Assembly (NCBI RefSeq): GCF_014621695.1
Contig: NZ_CP061281.1
Location: forward strand, 2,666,001-2,730,000
DNA length: 64,000 nt
Direction: 5' to 3'
Source: Streptomyces xanthii
GTDB lineage: Bacteria; Actinomycetota; Actinomycetes; Streptomycetales; Streptomycetaceae
Made by a program: the position numbers and the translations under genes. Positions 1 to 7,811 of the stretch are shown in pieces. Within the stretch, counting starts at the first letter, position 1. Every line of letters starts with the position of its first letter. The notes beneath the pieces were generated by a model that saw only the letters and a program-made list of their open reading frames with translations, ran no database searches and was not told where the DNA came from.

Positions 1-2
1 AC

Positions 3-794
3 TTCGCCGCGCTGACCGGCGGGCCGGCGTCCGGCCCGGTGCGCGGCACCGCGCTGCTGCTGCCCGGTTTCACCGGCAGCAAGGAGGACTTCATCTCGCT
101 GCTGCTGCCGCTGGCGGAGGCCGGGTACCGCACGGTGGCCGTCGACGGGCGCGGGCAGCACGAGAGCGCGGGCCCCCGGGACGACGAGGCACCGTACGCG
201 CGCGCTGAGCTGGTCCGGGACGTGCTCGCTCAGGCCGCCGCGCTCGGGCCGGCCCCCGTCCATCTGCTCGGGCACTCCTTCGGCGGGCTCGTCGCGCGGG
301 CGGCGGTGGTCGCCGACCCGGCGCCCTTCGCGTCGCTGACCCTGATGGCGTCGGGCCCCGCGGCGGTGTCGGCGTCCCAGCAGCAGCGGGTGGCGATGCT
401 CCGGGACGCGCTGGCGGTGTACGACATGGGGCAGGTGTGGGAGGCCATCCAGGCGCTGGAGGCGGCCGAGGGTCCCGTCGAGCCGCGGGGCGACGAGGAG
501 GATCTGCGGCGGCGCTGGATGAACAACAGCCCGGCTCAACTCCTCGCAGCGGGGCGGCAGTTGTGCACCGAGCCGGACGGGGTCGAGGAGCTCGCCCCGG
601 TCGCGCCGCCGGTCCATGTGATCTCCGGCGAGGAGGACGACGCGTGGCCGGTGCCGCTGCTCGACGACATGGCGGCCCGGCTGAAGGCGGAGCGGACGGT
701 CGTCGCCGGCGCCGGCCACTCCCCCAACACGGACCGCCCGCGGGAGACGGCGGCGGCGCTCGCCGCGTTCTGGGACAGGCACCCGGCCGCCTGA
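3..794 (+). CDS. alpha/beta hydrolase (5' end outside window)
   Basis: Alpha/beta-hydrolase fold protein, probably an esterase or lipase-like enzyme; substrate unknown. The N-terminal strand and oxyanion region read LLLPGFTGSKEDF, the nucleophile elbow is GHSFGG, an acid lies in SGEEDDAWPV and the likely catalytic histidine is in GAGHSPNTD, so the Ser-Asp-His triad is complete. A GTG at 39 could start a 251-residue protein, but the frame stays open to base 3 and the sequence before it (FAALTGGPASGPVRG) looks like normal protein. I therefore treat it as 5'-truncated by the window edge. It ends in TGA with no obvious hairpin directly behind. Family assignment is firm; the specific function is not known. 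Confidence 0.8.
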   Translation, partial: FAALTGGPASGPVRGTALLLPGFTGSKEDFISLLLPLAEAGYRTVAVDGRGQHESAGPRDDEAPYARAELVRDVLAQAAALGPAPVHLLGHSFGGLVARAAVVADPAPFASLTLMASGPAAVSASQQQRVAMLRDALAVYDMGQVWEAIQALEAAEGPVEPRGDEEDLRRRWMNNSPAQLLAAGRQLCTEPDGVEELAPVAPPVHVISGEEDDAWPVPLLDDMAARLKAERTVVAGAGHSPNTDRPRETAAALAAFWDRHPAA

Positions 795-839
795 CGCGCC
801 GCCCGCCACATGGCCCGACGGCCTGCCCGCCTCCTGACG

Positions 840-1025
840 CGCCGTCACTGTAGGTGCTCGCACGACCGCGCTACTCGCGAGTAATTAGTTCTTCGAAAAA
901 TTTCCTTAGCGTAGGGAATGTTTGCACGGGGCAACCCGTTGACCACTACGGAACGCGGGGCACTGTCGCCACGCCTTCCACCTCAGTTCTCCTCCAGGAG
1001 GATCACCAGACGAAGGGAGAAGCCT
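840..1025 (+). promoter_or_regulatory. AT-rich promoter region of the 50-residue peptide gene
   Basis: An unusually AT-rich patch for this chromosome (about 876-925, with runs such as GTAATTAGTTCTTCG and AAAAATTTCC) contains TAGCGT and TAGGGA boxes that could serve as a -10. It is followed by about 100 nt of leader ending in a GAAGGGAGA ribosome binding site before GTG 1026. No exact transcription start can be fixed by eye. Confidence 0.4.
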
Positions 1026-1178
1026 GTGCGCTTCGAGATCATGCGACTGGACGACGTCGACGGCGCGGCCGTCGACACCACCGTCGTGGACGCCGCCTCC
1101 GTCAATCGGATCGTTCAGCAGGCCGCCGCCATAGGGCAGCGCCTCTACATCCGCCCGGCCGAGTCCACCGCCTCATAA
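1026..1178 (+). CDS. conserved small protein (50 aa), function unknown
   Basis: A 50-residue protein starting at GTG 1026, seven to eight nt after a good GGGAGA Shine-Dalgarno, ending TAA. The sequence is a plain soluble fold candidate: MRFEIMRLDD at the start, then a VVDAASVNRIVQQAA helix and a short RLYIRPAES strand. There is no signal peptide, membrane segment or cysteine. It stands alone with its own AT-rich promoter and a very strong terminator, so it is expressed as a separate short mRNA. I believe close homologues occur across Streptomyces, but no function is known to me. The upstream in-frame start at 918 lacks an SD and lengthens the protein with non-protein-like sequence, so I rejected it. 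Confidence 0.7.
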   Translation: MRFEIMRLDDVDGAAVDTTVVDAASVNRIVQQAAAIGQRLYIRPAESTAS

Positions 1179-1200
1179 CGGCGAGCGGCTCACACACTTC

Positions 1201-1235
1201 GAAGCCCCCGTACGCACGATGCGTACGGGGGCTTC
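1201..1235. terminator. strong intrinsic terminator (15-bp perfect stem)
   Basis: GAAGCCCCCGTACGC (1201-1215) pairs perfectly with GCGTACGGGGGCTTC (1221-1235) around a 5-nt loop. It lies between the convergent small peptide gene and marC and can serve both. As usual in Streptomyces there is no long U tract. Confidence 0.85.
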
Positions 1236-1265
1236 GCGTGTGCCCGGGCCGGGCGGCGGGCCGGG

Positions 1266-1871
1266 TCAGGAGCCCTGGATCACCTGGGTCACGCCGTTGA
1301 TGATCTGCTGCACGGCGATGGCGGAGAGCATCATGCCGGCGAGCCGGGTCACGAGGACGACGCCGCCGTCCTTGATGACGCGGATGATCACGAGCGAGTA
1401 CCGCATGACGAGCCACAGCACGACGTGGATCGCGACGATCGCCGTCCAGACGGAGACCTGCGTGGCGACCGAGTCGGCCTTCTGCACGGCGAGGATGACC
1501 GAGACGATCGCGCCGGGGCCGGCCAGCAGCGGCATGCCGAGCGGGACGAGCGCGACGTTCACGTCCTTCGTCTGCTTCGGCTCGTCCGTCTTGCCGGTGA
1601 GCAGGTCGAGCGCGATGAGCAGGAGCAGCAGACCGCCCGCGATCATCAGGGCGGGCACGGAGACGTGCAGGTAGTCGAGGATCTGGTGGCCGAGGACGCC
1701 GAAGACGGCGATGACGCCGAAGGCGACGCAGACGGCCTGGAAGGCCATGCGCTTCTGGACCTTGGCGGGGCGGCCCGCGGTGAGGGCGAGGAAGATCGGG
1801 GTGATTCCGGGGGGATCCATAATCACAAAAAGCGTGAGAAAAAGGGATCCGAAGACAGCGACGTCGAACAC
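1266..1871 (-). CDS. MarC family integral membrane protein
   Basis: MarC/UPF0056 family membrane protein of 201 residues, close to the family's usual length, with about six hydrophobic helices. Family hallmarks include the N-terminal LFLTLFVIMDPPG segment, the polar linker DLLTGKTDEPKQ and the PLLAGPGAI motif. MarC proteins have an unknown transport role; the old link to multiple antibiotic resistance was not sustained. The start is GTG 1871 with only a weak SD, but the hydrophobic helix begins immediately after it, as in homologues. Downstream it shares the terminator at 1201-1235 with the convergent small gene. Confidence 0.9.
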   Translation of the reverse strand: MFDVAVFGSLFLTLFVIMDPPGITPIFLALTAGRPAKVQKRMAFQAVCVAFGVIAVFGVLGHQILDYLHVSVPALMIAGGLLLLLIALDLLTGKTDEPKQTKDVNVALVPLGMPLLAGPGAIVSVILAVQKADSVATQVSVWTAIVAIHVVLWLVMRYSLVIIRVIKDGGVVLVTRLAGMMLSAIAVQQIINGVTQVIQGS

Positions 1872-1989
1872 GGTGGGGCCAGGCCTTGCGAGAGATGAGC
1901 GGAAAGAGGTGGGAGTGCGGGGCGATCAGGGACGGCCGGGCGCGGACCGCGCGCCCGAAGGGCGTCGGTCGGTGCCGGTGCGGCGCTGA

Positions 1990-2853
1990 TCAGGCGCGGC
2001 GTCCGCCGGCGCCCGGGACGGGGAAGGCCCCCGTGGCGCGGCGCACGATCTCCCCGTAGACCTCGGGGTCCGTGGTGAATTCGCCGGGCACACAGGTCTT
2101 GCGGCTGCCGTGGTAGTCCGAGGAGCCGGTGGTGAGCAGGCCGACGTCGGCGGCGAGGCCGCGGAGCCGGTCGCGGGTGGGCTCGTCGTGGTCCATGTGG
2201 TCGACCTCGATGCCGTCGAGGCCCGCCGCGGCGAGCTCGGCGATGGCCGACTCGGGCACGGTGCGGCCGCGCTCCGCGGCGGCCGGGTGCGCGAAGACGG
2301 TGACGCCGCCGGCGGCCTTGACGAGACGGATCGCCTCGAAGGGGTCGGTCTCGTGCTTGTCGACGTAGGCGCGGCCGCCGTCGGCGAGCCAGTCCTTCGT
2401 GAAGGCGTCGGAGACCGTGGGCACGACACCGAGCTCGACGAGCGCGGTGGCGACGTGCGGGCGGCCGACCGAGCCGTCGCCCGCGATCCGGGCCACCTGC
2501 TCCCAGGTGACACCGACGCCCAGCTCGTTCAGCTTGGCGACCATGCCGCGGGCACGCGGCACCCGGTCGTCGCGGACCAGCTCGCGCTCGCGCAGCAGGT
2601 CCGGCTCGTCGGGGTCGAAGAGGTACGCCAGCATGTGCATGCTCACGCCGTCGAGGCGGCAGGAGAGCTCGGCGCCGGTGACGAGGGTCAGGCCCTCGGG
2701 CAGTGCCGCGATGGCCTCGGCGTGGCCGCGCGTGGTGTCGTGATCGGTGAGGGCCACGACGTCCAGACCCGCCGCCGCGGCGTTGCGCACCAGCTCGGCG
2801 GGGGTGTCCGTGCCGTCGGAAGCGGTGGAGTGGGTGTGCAGGTCGATGCGCAC
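1990..2853 (-). CDS. PHP domain metallo-phosphoesterase
   Basis: PHP-domain protein (287 aa), probably a nucleotide or nucleoside 3',5'-bisphosphate phosphatase of the RNase AM/YciV type by family resemblance. Metal-binding motifs are visible in order: DLHTHSTASDGT near the N-terminus, LTDHDT, GAELSC, the FAHPAA motif and the C-terminal GSSDYHG. The first HTHS motif lies only five residues from GTG 2853, which is preceded by TGGAG at good spacing. An alternative TTG at 2898 would add 15 residues without family support. It follows marC on the same strand after a gap of about 120 bp, so the two may be co-transcribed. Confidence 0.88.
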   Translation of the reverse strand: MRIDLHTHSTASDGTDTPAELVRNAAAAGLDVVALTDHDTTRGHAEAIAALPEGLTLVTGAELSCRLDGVSMHMLAYLFDPDEPDLLRERELVRDDRVPRARGMVAKLNELGVGVTWEQVARIAGDGSVGRPHVATALVELGVVPTVSDAFTKDWLADGGRAYVDKHETDPFEAIRLVKAAGGVTVFAHPAAAERGRTVPESAIAELAAAGLDGIEVDHMDHDEPTRDRLRGLAADVGLLTTGSSDYHGSRKTCVPGEFTTDPEVYGEIVRRATGAFPVPGAGGRRA

Positions 2854-2997
2854 GGCTGCGGACTCCAGGCTTCGGACGGAGGGATCGGGACCGCTCAAGG
2901 ATAACGGGGATTCCGGACCCCCTTGTCACCACCGAACCGGCCCTGACTCCTTACCGCCGGTACCCCCGACCCGGCCGACCCCACGCCGCGGCCGGGC

Positions 2998-3636
2998 TCA
3001 CCCCAGAAGACGGGGCGACAGCGCTCCGCACGGCATCATGTCGACCTCCGGCCCGGCATCGCGCAGATCGGCGAGGACCAGCTCGTCGTACAGGAGCATT
3101 CCGGAGTGCTCGGGCCAGACGATCGCCCACAGCCACAGGCCGCGCGCCTCGCCCGCGAAGACGGCGCGGTCGCCCGGGGTGCCGGTGACGTGCCACAGCG
3201 GGGTGGGGCGGCCGGCCGCGAGGACCTTGGCCTGCGGTGGTCCCGTCACGTCCAGGAAGGGTCCGGGGTCGGGGCCGTCGATGCCCGCGTAGCGCGCGCC
3301 GAGTCCGACGCCGAGCTCCTCGGCGACGAGCACCAGCTCCCCCATGCCGCCGAGCGGCCCGGGGCCCGAGCAGGCGACGGCGGTGGCGCGGCCTCCGGAG
3401 CGGTCGTCGCCCGCGTTGGCCACACCGGTGAAGAGCCAGCCGACCGGCAGCGGCCATGGCATCCACACGGGGACACGGGCGCGCTTCACGACGACGCTGA
3501 GCGCCTCGACGCTGGGCGGGATGACCGGTTGTAACGGGTGCACGGCGCCGTGCACGTCGCACTGCCAGGAGTCGGCAAAAAGGCCGGGAGCCCTGACCCG
3601 GCCACCACACTTCGGGCAACTGGGTTCGCCCCTCAT
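2998..3636 (-). CDS. DUF6758-type zinc-ribbon protein
   Basis: Conserved streptomycete protein of 212 residues that I associate with DUF6758; molecular role unknown. The N-terminus carries a probable zinc ribbon: CPKCGGRVRAPG with another cysteine at SWQCDVHG, so there are three Cys plus His. The rest is a hydrophobic alpha/beta protein with several Trp-rich strands (WMPWPLPVGWL, LWLWAIVWP) and no clear signal peptide. I chose ATG 3636; a TTG at 3645 is also possible, but a GGAGG lies only 4 nt before it. The gene diverges from the MFS exporter. Confidence 0.75.
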   Translation of the reverse strand: MRGEPSCPKCGGRVRAPGLFADSWQCDVHGAVHPLQPVIPPSVEALSVVVKRARVPVWMPWPLPVGWLFTGVANAGDDRSGGRATAVACSGPGPLGGMGELVLVAEELGVGLGARYAGIDGPDPGPFLDVTGPPQAKVLAAGRPTPLWHVTGTPGDRAVFAGEARGLWLWAIVWPEHSGMLLYDELVLADLRDAGPEVDMMPCGALSPRLLG

Positions 3637-3721
3637 AAGGCTCAACGGTCCTCCCCGGGCCGCGCCGCGTCAAGGACGATCACCCGTCCGGACCGTCAGG
3701 ATCATCCGACCGAGGACCTCA

Positions 3722-3809
3722 CCATGTAGATGTAGCTTGCATTAATTAGCTGATCTAACTTATTGTGTGCATACGCCAACGATTCAGAGCGTTCTAAGGA
3801 GCGGCCTGC
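3722..3809 (+). promoter_or_regulatory. AT-rich operator/promoter region of the MFS gene
   Basis: Between the divergent DUF6758 and MFS genes lies a strikingly AT-rich stretch (about 3733-3770). It contains the inverted repeat TTAG-CTGAT-CTAA (3746-3758) inside a looser dyad. Such sites before exporters usually bind MarR or TetR repressors, but no regulator gene is adjacent, so the regulator is unknown. The SD AAGGAG precedes ATG 3810. Confidence 0.4.
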
Positions 3810-5060
3810 ATGAGCCACAGCGAGCCAGGAACCGAAGGGGACCCGTTCGACGCGGGCGCGACCAGCCTCCTGCGTCAGCCGAAGGCCGTCTGGGCGACCG
3901 CGGGCGCCTCCGTCGTCGCCTTCATGGGCATCGGACTCGTCGACCCGATCCTGCCGTCGATCGCGCAGGGCCTGCAGGCCACCCCGAGCCAGGTCTCCCT
4001 GCTCTTCACCTCGTACTTCCTGATCACCGCGATCGCGATGCTGGTGACCGGATTCGTCTCCAGCCGGATAGGCGGCAAGAAGACGCTGCTCGCCGGGCTC
4101 GCCCTGGTCGTGGTCTTCGCCGGGCTCGCCGGCACCTCGGACTCCGTCGGCCAGCTGGTCGGCTTCCGGGCCGGCTGGGGCCTCGGCAACGCCCTGTTCG
4201 TCTCCACCGCGCTCGCCGTCATCGTCGGCGCCGCGGCCGGCGGCAGCGCCGCCGCGATCCTGCTCTACGAGTCCGCTCTCGGCCTCGGCATGGCCTGCGG
4301 CCCGCTGCTCGGCGCCGTGCTCGGCAACGCGAGCTGGCGCTACCCGTTCTTCGGCACCGCCGCGCTGATGGCGGTCGGCTTCCTCTGCATCACCGCGTTC
4401 CTGAAGGAACAGCCCCGGCCCGCGAAGAAGACCTCGCTGCTGGACCCCATCAAGGCGCTGGGCCACGGCGGCCTCGCCTCGGCGGCGCTCTCCTCGTTCT
4501 TCTACAACTACACGTTCTTCACCGTGCTGGCCTTCACCCCGTTCGTGCTGAACATGACCCCGTACAAGTCGGGTGCCGTGTTCTTCGCCTGGGGCGTGCT
4601 GCTCGCGCTGTTCTCGGTGGTCGTCGCGCCGCGCATGCAGGCCCGGTTCGGCTCGCTCAAGGTGCTCGGCGGCTCGCTCGTCCTGCTCGCCGCCGACGTG
4701 CTCGTCCTGGGCTACGGCAACCACACCACGGCCGTCGTCTGCACGATCCTGTCCGGCGCCTTCATCGGCGTGAACAACACCGTCTACACCGAGCTGGCCC
4801 TCGGGGTCTCCGACGCCCCGCGCCCGGTCGCCTCCGCCGGCTACAACTTCGTCCGCTGGTTCGCCGCCGCGGCCGCCCCGTACTTCGCGCCGAAGATCGA
4901 GGAGTGGACCGACATCCACATCCCGTTCGTCGTCGCCGCGATCACGGCCGTCCTCGGCGCCCTCGTGGTCTGGGTCCGCAAGAACGCCCTCACCCACGAG
5001 GCCGAGGAGCTGGAGCCCCGGCACGCGAGCGAGGACAGCGTCTCCGTCTTCGCGAACTGA
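3810..5060 (+). CDS. MFS transporter, probable drug/metabolite exporter
   Basis: Major facilitator superfamily transporter of 416 residues with about 12 membrane helices. The first helix (VVAFMGIGLVDPILPSIAQG) and the RIGGKKTL loop between helices 2 and 3 are typical of the DHA1 exporter group; the GRAGWGLGNALFV-like stretch corresponds to the conserved motif around helix 4. ATG 3810 follows an AAGGAG SD. The N-terminal about 35 residues and the C-terminal tail are cytoplasmic and charged. The AT-rich palindromic upstream region suggests induction by a ligand-responsive repressor. The substrate cannot be inferred. Confidence 0.88.
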   Translation: MSHSEPGTEGDPFDAGATSLLRQPKAVWATAGASVVAFMGIGLVDPILPSIAQGLQATPSQVSLLFTSYFLITAIAMLVTGFVSSRIGGKKTLLAGLALVVVFAGLAGTSDSVGQLVGFRAGWGLGNALFVSTALAVIVGAAAGGSAAAILLYESALGLGMACGPLLGAVLGNASWRYPFFGTAALMAVGFLCITAFLKEQPRPAKKTSLLDPIKALGHGGLASAALSSFFYNYTFFTVLAFTPFVLNMTPYKSGAVFFAWGVLLALFSVVVAPRMQARFGSLKVLGGSLVLLAADVLVLGYGNHTTAVVCTILSGAFIGVNNTVYTELALGVSDAPRPVASAGYNFVRWFAAAAAPYFAPKIEEWTDIHIPFVVAAITAVLGALVVWVRKNALTHEAEELEPRHASEDSVSVFAN

Positions 5061-5063
5061 CGC

Positions 5064-5648
5064 TCAGTCAAGCGGTACGGACCTGCGCAGCGGATCGCGC
5101 AGGTCCGTACCGCTGTTCAGCCACTTCTCCTGGAGCGCGCCCGCCCCGTGCACCCGCTTCCACGCCGCCTCGTTCTGCGTCATGGGCAGCAGCGGCAGGA
5201 ACCGTACGGGGTCCATCGGTTCGTCCAGGTCCAGGTCCTCCACCAGGCCGCCCGGCTCCGCCACCAGGACGGAGGTGAACGGCGCCCCCGGCCACAGCGG
5301 CTCGCCCACGTCCAGGGAGGCGCCCGGCGCCACGACGACGCCCTCGACCTGCGGGGACGCGGCGAGCACGGCCAGCGGGCGGAGCACCTTGTCGGTCTCG
5401 GCGAGGCCGGCGCGGACCGTGAGGACCAACTCGGCGCGCGGGCCCTTCACCGGGTCGGCGAGCGCCGCGGTCGGGTCGGACATCGGGGACGCGGACATGC
5501 CGAGCGTCGCGTACCGCACCACGTCCCCGTCGGAGAACCGCAGTACCTCGATGCGGTCCGTGCCGAGGAACGTGACCGCCGCGCGCGCGTCGGGCTCACC
5601 GAAGGCGGTCAGCAGCCGGGCTTCCACCAGTGCAAGAACTTCTCCCAT
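5064..5648 (-). CDS. suppressor of fused (SUFU) domain protein
   Basis: A 194-residue protein of the bacterial suppressor-of-fused-like family; cellular role unknown. Typical features are the N-terminal FLGTDRIEVLRF strand, VVRYATLGMS, the PRAELVLTVRAG segment and a C-terminal LPLLPMTQNEAAW motif. I start it at ATG 5648, where the family homology begins; the same frame continues upstream to 5861 but that sequence is arginine-rich, non-conserved-looking and crosses the corA leader. Its last codons form one arm of a perfect 18-bp hairpin shared with the convergent MFS gene. Confidence 0.82.
   Translation of the reverse strand: MGEVLALVEARLLTAFGEPDARAAVTFLGTDRIEVLRFSDGDVVRYATLGMSASPMSDPTAALADPVKGPRAELVLTVRAGLAETDKVLRPLAVLAASPQVEGVVVAPGASLDVGEPLWPGAPFTSVLVAEPGGLVEDLDLDEPMDPVRFLPLLPMTQNEAAWKRVHGAGALQEKWLNSGTDLRDPLRRSVPLD
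5071..5114. terminator. 18-bp hairpin terminator overlapping the SUFU coding end
   Basis: AGCGGTACGGACCTGCGC (5071-5088) pairs perfectly with GCGCAGGTCCGTACCGCT (5097-5114). It starts 10 bp after the MFS stop codon and lies wholly inside the last codons of the convergent SUFU gene, so the stem encodes protein on the minus strand and terminates MFS transcripts on the plus strand. Confidence 0.8.
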
Positions 5649-6140
5649 CCCGCGAGCATAGAACTCGCATGCAACGGGTAAAGAAGGGACTTGCTTCTTC
5701 AGTCGGCTGATAGTCTTGGCCGCTGGTCGGCATGGTGCGCGGTCGCGTACCCGCCGAGCGTCCTCGGGACCCTCGGAGCGCCGGCCCGTCACCGTCCCCC
5801 ACGGGGGACCGGCCGGAGGAGGTGGGGCTGTCATGGATCGAAGTCGATCGTGCAGTACCACCCGTTCTTCCGGCCGCTAGGCCCGCATCTCCTTTCGCAG
5901 TCCGCAGTGCGGCAGCCGTCCGGGCTGCCTCCGCGTCCTGTCGCGTGCGCCGGAAGAGCGCTTCGTTCCCACCTGATCTTTCCGATCGCACCGATCTGAG
6001 TCAGTAAGCGAAGCCGCCCCGCTCATGGTGCGGTGCTACCCGCTTTGTGGACGTGCAGCATGTCCTTCGGCCAGGACGTCCTCATTCCGGGTGGTTCCAC
6101 CCGTAGCCGCCGCGGCTCCCGCTCGCGAAGGAGCCTGCCC
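5649..6140 (+). promoter_or_regulatory. long structured leader upstream of corA
   Basis: About 490 bp without a conventional gene, between the divergent SUFU and corA genes. It holds a compound hairpin (5781-5816: CCGGCC/GGCCGG outside, GTCCCCC/GGGGGAC inside), then a near-perfect Shine-Dalgarno, a 15-codon uORF (5833-5880) and about 260 nt more before corA. No M-box or ydaO consensus could be recognised. A leader of this kind is consistent with attenuation control of a magnesium channel. Confidence 0.45.
5833..5880 (+). CDS. putative 15-codon leader peptide (uORF) of corA
   Basis: ATG 5833 is followed by 15 sense codons (MDRSRSCSTTRSSGR) and TAG at 5878-5880. It is preceded at ideal distance (8 nt) by AGGAGGTG, as good an anti-16S match as anything in the window. 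The peptide is Arg/Ser/Thr-rich with one Cys and looks like a regulatory leader, not a structural protein. Translation of a short ORF in the leader of a magnesium transporter recalls corL and mgtL of enteric bacteria, but sequence relatedness is not claimed. Confidence 0.45.
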   Translation: MDRSRSCSTTRSSGR

Positions 6141-7271
6141 ATGTCGATGATTCGCGACCTGCGTGCCGCCGTCCGCCCCTCGCTGCGCAAGAGCGTGGCC
6201 CCGTACGGGAACGAGGCGCGCTCCTCGTACGACCCGACGCGTGACCCGTCGGCCGTCACGGCCGTGGTCGACTGCGCCGTCTACCGGGACGGCGCGCGCG
6301 TCGAGTCCACCGAGTGCCTCACCCCGAGCGAGGCCCGCCGCCGGGTGCGCCGTGACGGCGGCTTCGCCTGGATCGGCCTGCACGAGCCGACCGAGGCCGA
6401 GTTCGCCGGGATCGCCGCCGAGTTCGGGCTGCACCCGCTCGCCGTCGAGGACGCCGTCCACGCCCACCAGCGGCCCAAGCTGGAGCGCTACGACGACACC
6501 CTGTTCGCCGTCTTCAAGACCATCCACTACGTCGAGCACGCCGAACTCACCGCGACCAGCGAGATCGTGGAGACCGGCGAGGTCATGTGCTTCACCGGAC
6601 GGGACTTCTTCATCACCGTCCGGCACGGCGGCCAGGGCTCGCTGCGCGCCCTGCGCCACCGCCTCCAGGACGACCCGGAGCTGCTGTCCAAGGGCCCGAG
6701 CGCCGTGCTGCACGCCATCGCCGACCATGTCGTCGACGGCTATCTCGCGGTCGCCGACGCGATGCAGGACGACATCGACGAGGTCGAGACCGACGTCTTC
6801 TCGCAGACCGGCAAGGGCTCGCCGCGCGGCACCGACGCGGGCCGCATCTACCAGCTCAAGCGTGAGGTGCTGGAGTTCAAGCGGGCCGTCGCCCCGCTGC
6901 GCCGCCCGCTCGCGCTGCTCAGCGAGCGGCCGATGCGGCTCATCGACCCCGACATCCAGAAGTACTTCCGTGACGTCGCCGACCACCTGGAGCGCGTCCA
7001 GGAACAGGTCATCGGCTTCGACGAACTGCTCAACTCGATCCTCCAGGCCAACCTCGCGCAGGCCTCCGTCGCGCAGAACGAGGACATGCGCAAGATCACC
7101 TCGTGGGCGGCCATCATCGCCGTGCCGACGATGGTGTGCGGGGTCTACGGGATGAACTTCGACCACATGCCGGAGCTGCACTGGCGGTTCGGCTATCCGA
7201 TGGTGCTGGCCCTCATCGGCGGCATGTGCTTCGGCATCCACCGCACCCTGAAGCGCAACGGCTGGCTGTAG
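6141..7271 (+). CDS. corA: CorA family magnesium/cobalt channel
   Basis: CorA-type divalent cation channel of 376 residues, forming a pentameric inner-membrane Mg2+ channel. The cytoplasmic alpha/beta domain (roughly 35-250, with the PLAVEDAVHAHQRPKLERY motif) is followed by the long stalk helix, then TM1 ending in the signature GMN (CGVYGMNFDHMPEL) and TM2 (YPMVLALIGGMCFGI), with a basic C-terminus KRNGWL. ATG 6141 lies 7-8 nt after GAAGGAG; the frame continues upstream to 6033 but without SD. It is preceded by an unusually long leader with a uORF. Magnesium-related neighbours lie at 8766-10605, matching the co-location of corA and an MgtE-like gene in mycobacteria. Confidence 0.93.
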   Translation: MSMIRDLRAAVRPSLRKSVAPYGNEARSSYDPTRDPSAVTAVVDCAVYRDGARVESTECLTPSEARRRVRRDGGFAWIGLHEPTEAEFAGIAAEFGLHPLAVEDAVHAHQRPKLERYDDTLFAVFKTIHYVEHAELTATSEIVETGEVMCFTGRDFFITVRHGGQGSLRALRHRLQDDPELLSKGPSAVLHAIADHVVDGYLAVADAMQDDIDEVETDVFSQTGKGSPRGTDAGRIYQLKREVLEFKRAVAPLRRPLALLSERPMRLIDPDIQKYFRDVADHLERVQEQVIGFDELLNSILQANLAQASVAQNEDMRKITSWAAIIAVPTMVCGVYGMNFDHMPELHWRFGYPMVLALIGGMCFGIHRTLKRNGWL

Positions 7272-7285
7272 CTAGGCTTCTGCGC

Positions 7286-7801
7286 ATGACGACTGCTGAA
7301 CTGCTCGATGCCGCCCTTGTCGAGGAGGCCACGAAGAAGTCCGGGCTCATCTGGGTCCGGGGTGCCTCGGGGACGGAGCGCGCCCTGTGGCACGTGTGGC
7401 ACGAGGGGGCGGCGCTGGTGGTCGGTGACGGCCCCGGCGAGCAGCCGCTGCCCGGCCTCGACGACGGCTCCGCGGCCACCGTCACGGTCCGCAGCAAGGA
7501 CAAGGGCGGCCGGCTCGTCGGCTGGCGGGCGTCGGTCGTCGCGCTGACGCCGGGCTCGGAGGCCTGGGAGGCGGCGGTCGGTGAGCTGAAGGGCAAGCGG
7601 CTGAACGCGCCGGACGCCGAGACGATGACCGAGCGCTGGGCCCGCGAGTGCCGGGTGCTGCGCCTGGAGCCGGCCGGCGGCGCGCACGTCCCGGTCCCCG
7701 ACGGCTCACTCGCCGCACGCCCCGTACCGACCCCGGCGACTACCCGGAACCCGGCGCCGGCGGGCCTGCCGAAGCTGCTGGCCCGGCGCAAGCGGCGCTG
7801 A
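7286..7801 (+). CDS. conserved hypothetical protein, leaderless
   Basis: A 171-residue soluble protein conserved, I believe, in Streptomyces; no function known to me. It opens with an alpha-helical segment (TTAELLDAALVEEATKKSG), has a compact alpha/beta core (LIWVRGASGTERALWHVWHEG, GGRLVGWRASVVALTPGS) and a proline-rich, basic tail ending LLARRKRR. The core resembles small flavin-binding or pyridoxamine-phosphate-oxidase-like folds, but I see no diagnostic motif. TAGGCT sits six nt before ATG 7286 and there is no SD, so the mRNA is probably leaderless. It begins 14 bp after corA. Confidence 0.75.
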   Translation: MTTAELLDAALVEEATKKSGLIWVRGASGTERALWHVWHEGAALVVGDGPGEQPLPGLDDGSAATVTVRSKDKGGRLVGWRASVVALTPGSEAWEAAVGELKGKRLNAPDAETMTERWARECRVLRLEPAGGAHVPVPDGSLAARPVPTPATTRNPAPAGLPKLLARRKRR

Positions 7802-7811
7802 CGGCCCCCGG

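Noticed and set aside
5732..6007. A 91-codon frame in the corA leader as a protein gene
   Set aside because: Low-complexity Arg/Ala/Pro product, no SD at its start, and it competes with the better SD of the short uORF.
5649..6140. M-box, ydaO or other known riboswitch upstream of corA
   Set aside because: I could not match the conserved core sequences of these classes; the region is only described as a structured leader with a uORF.
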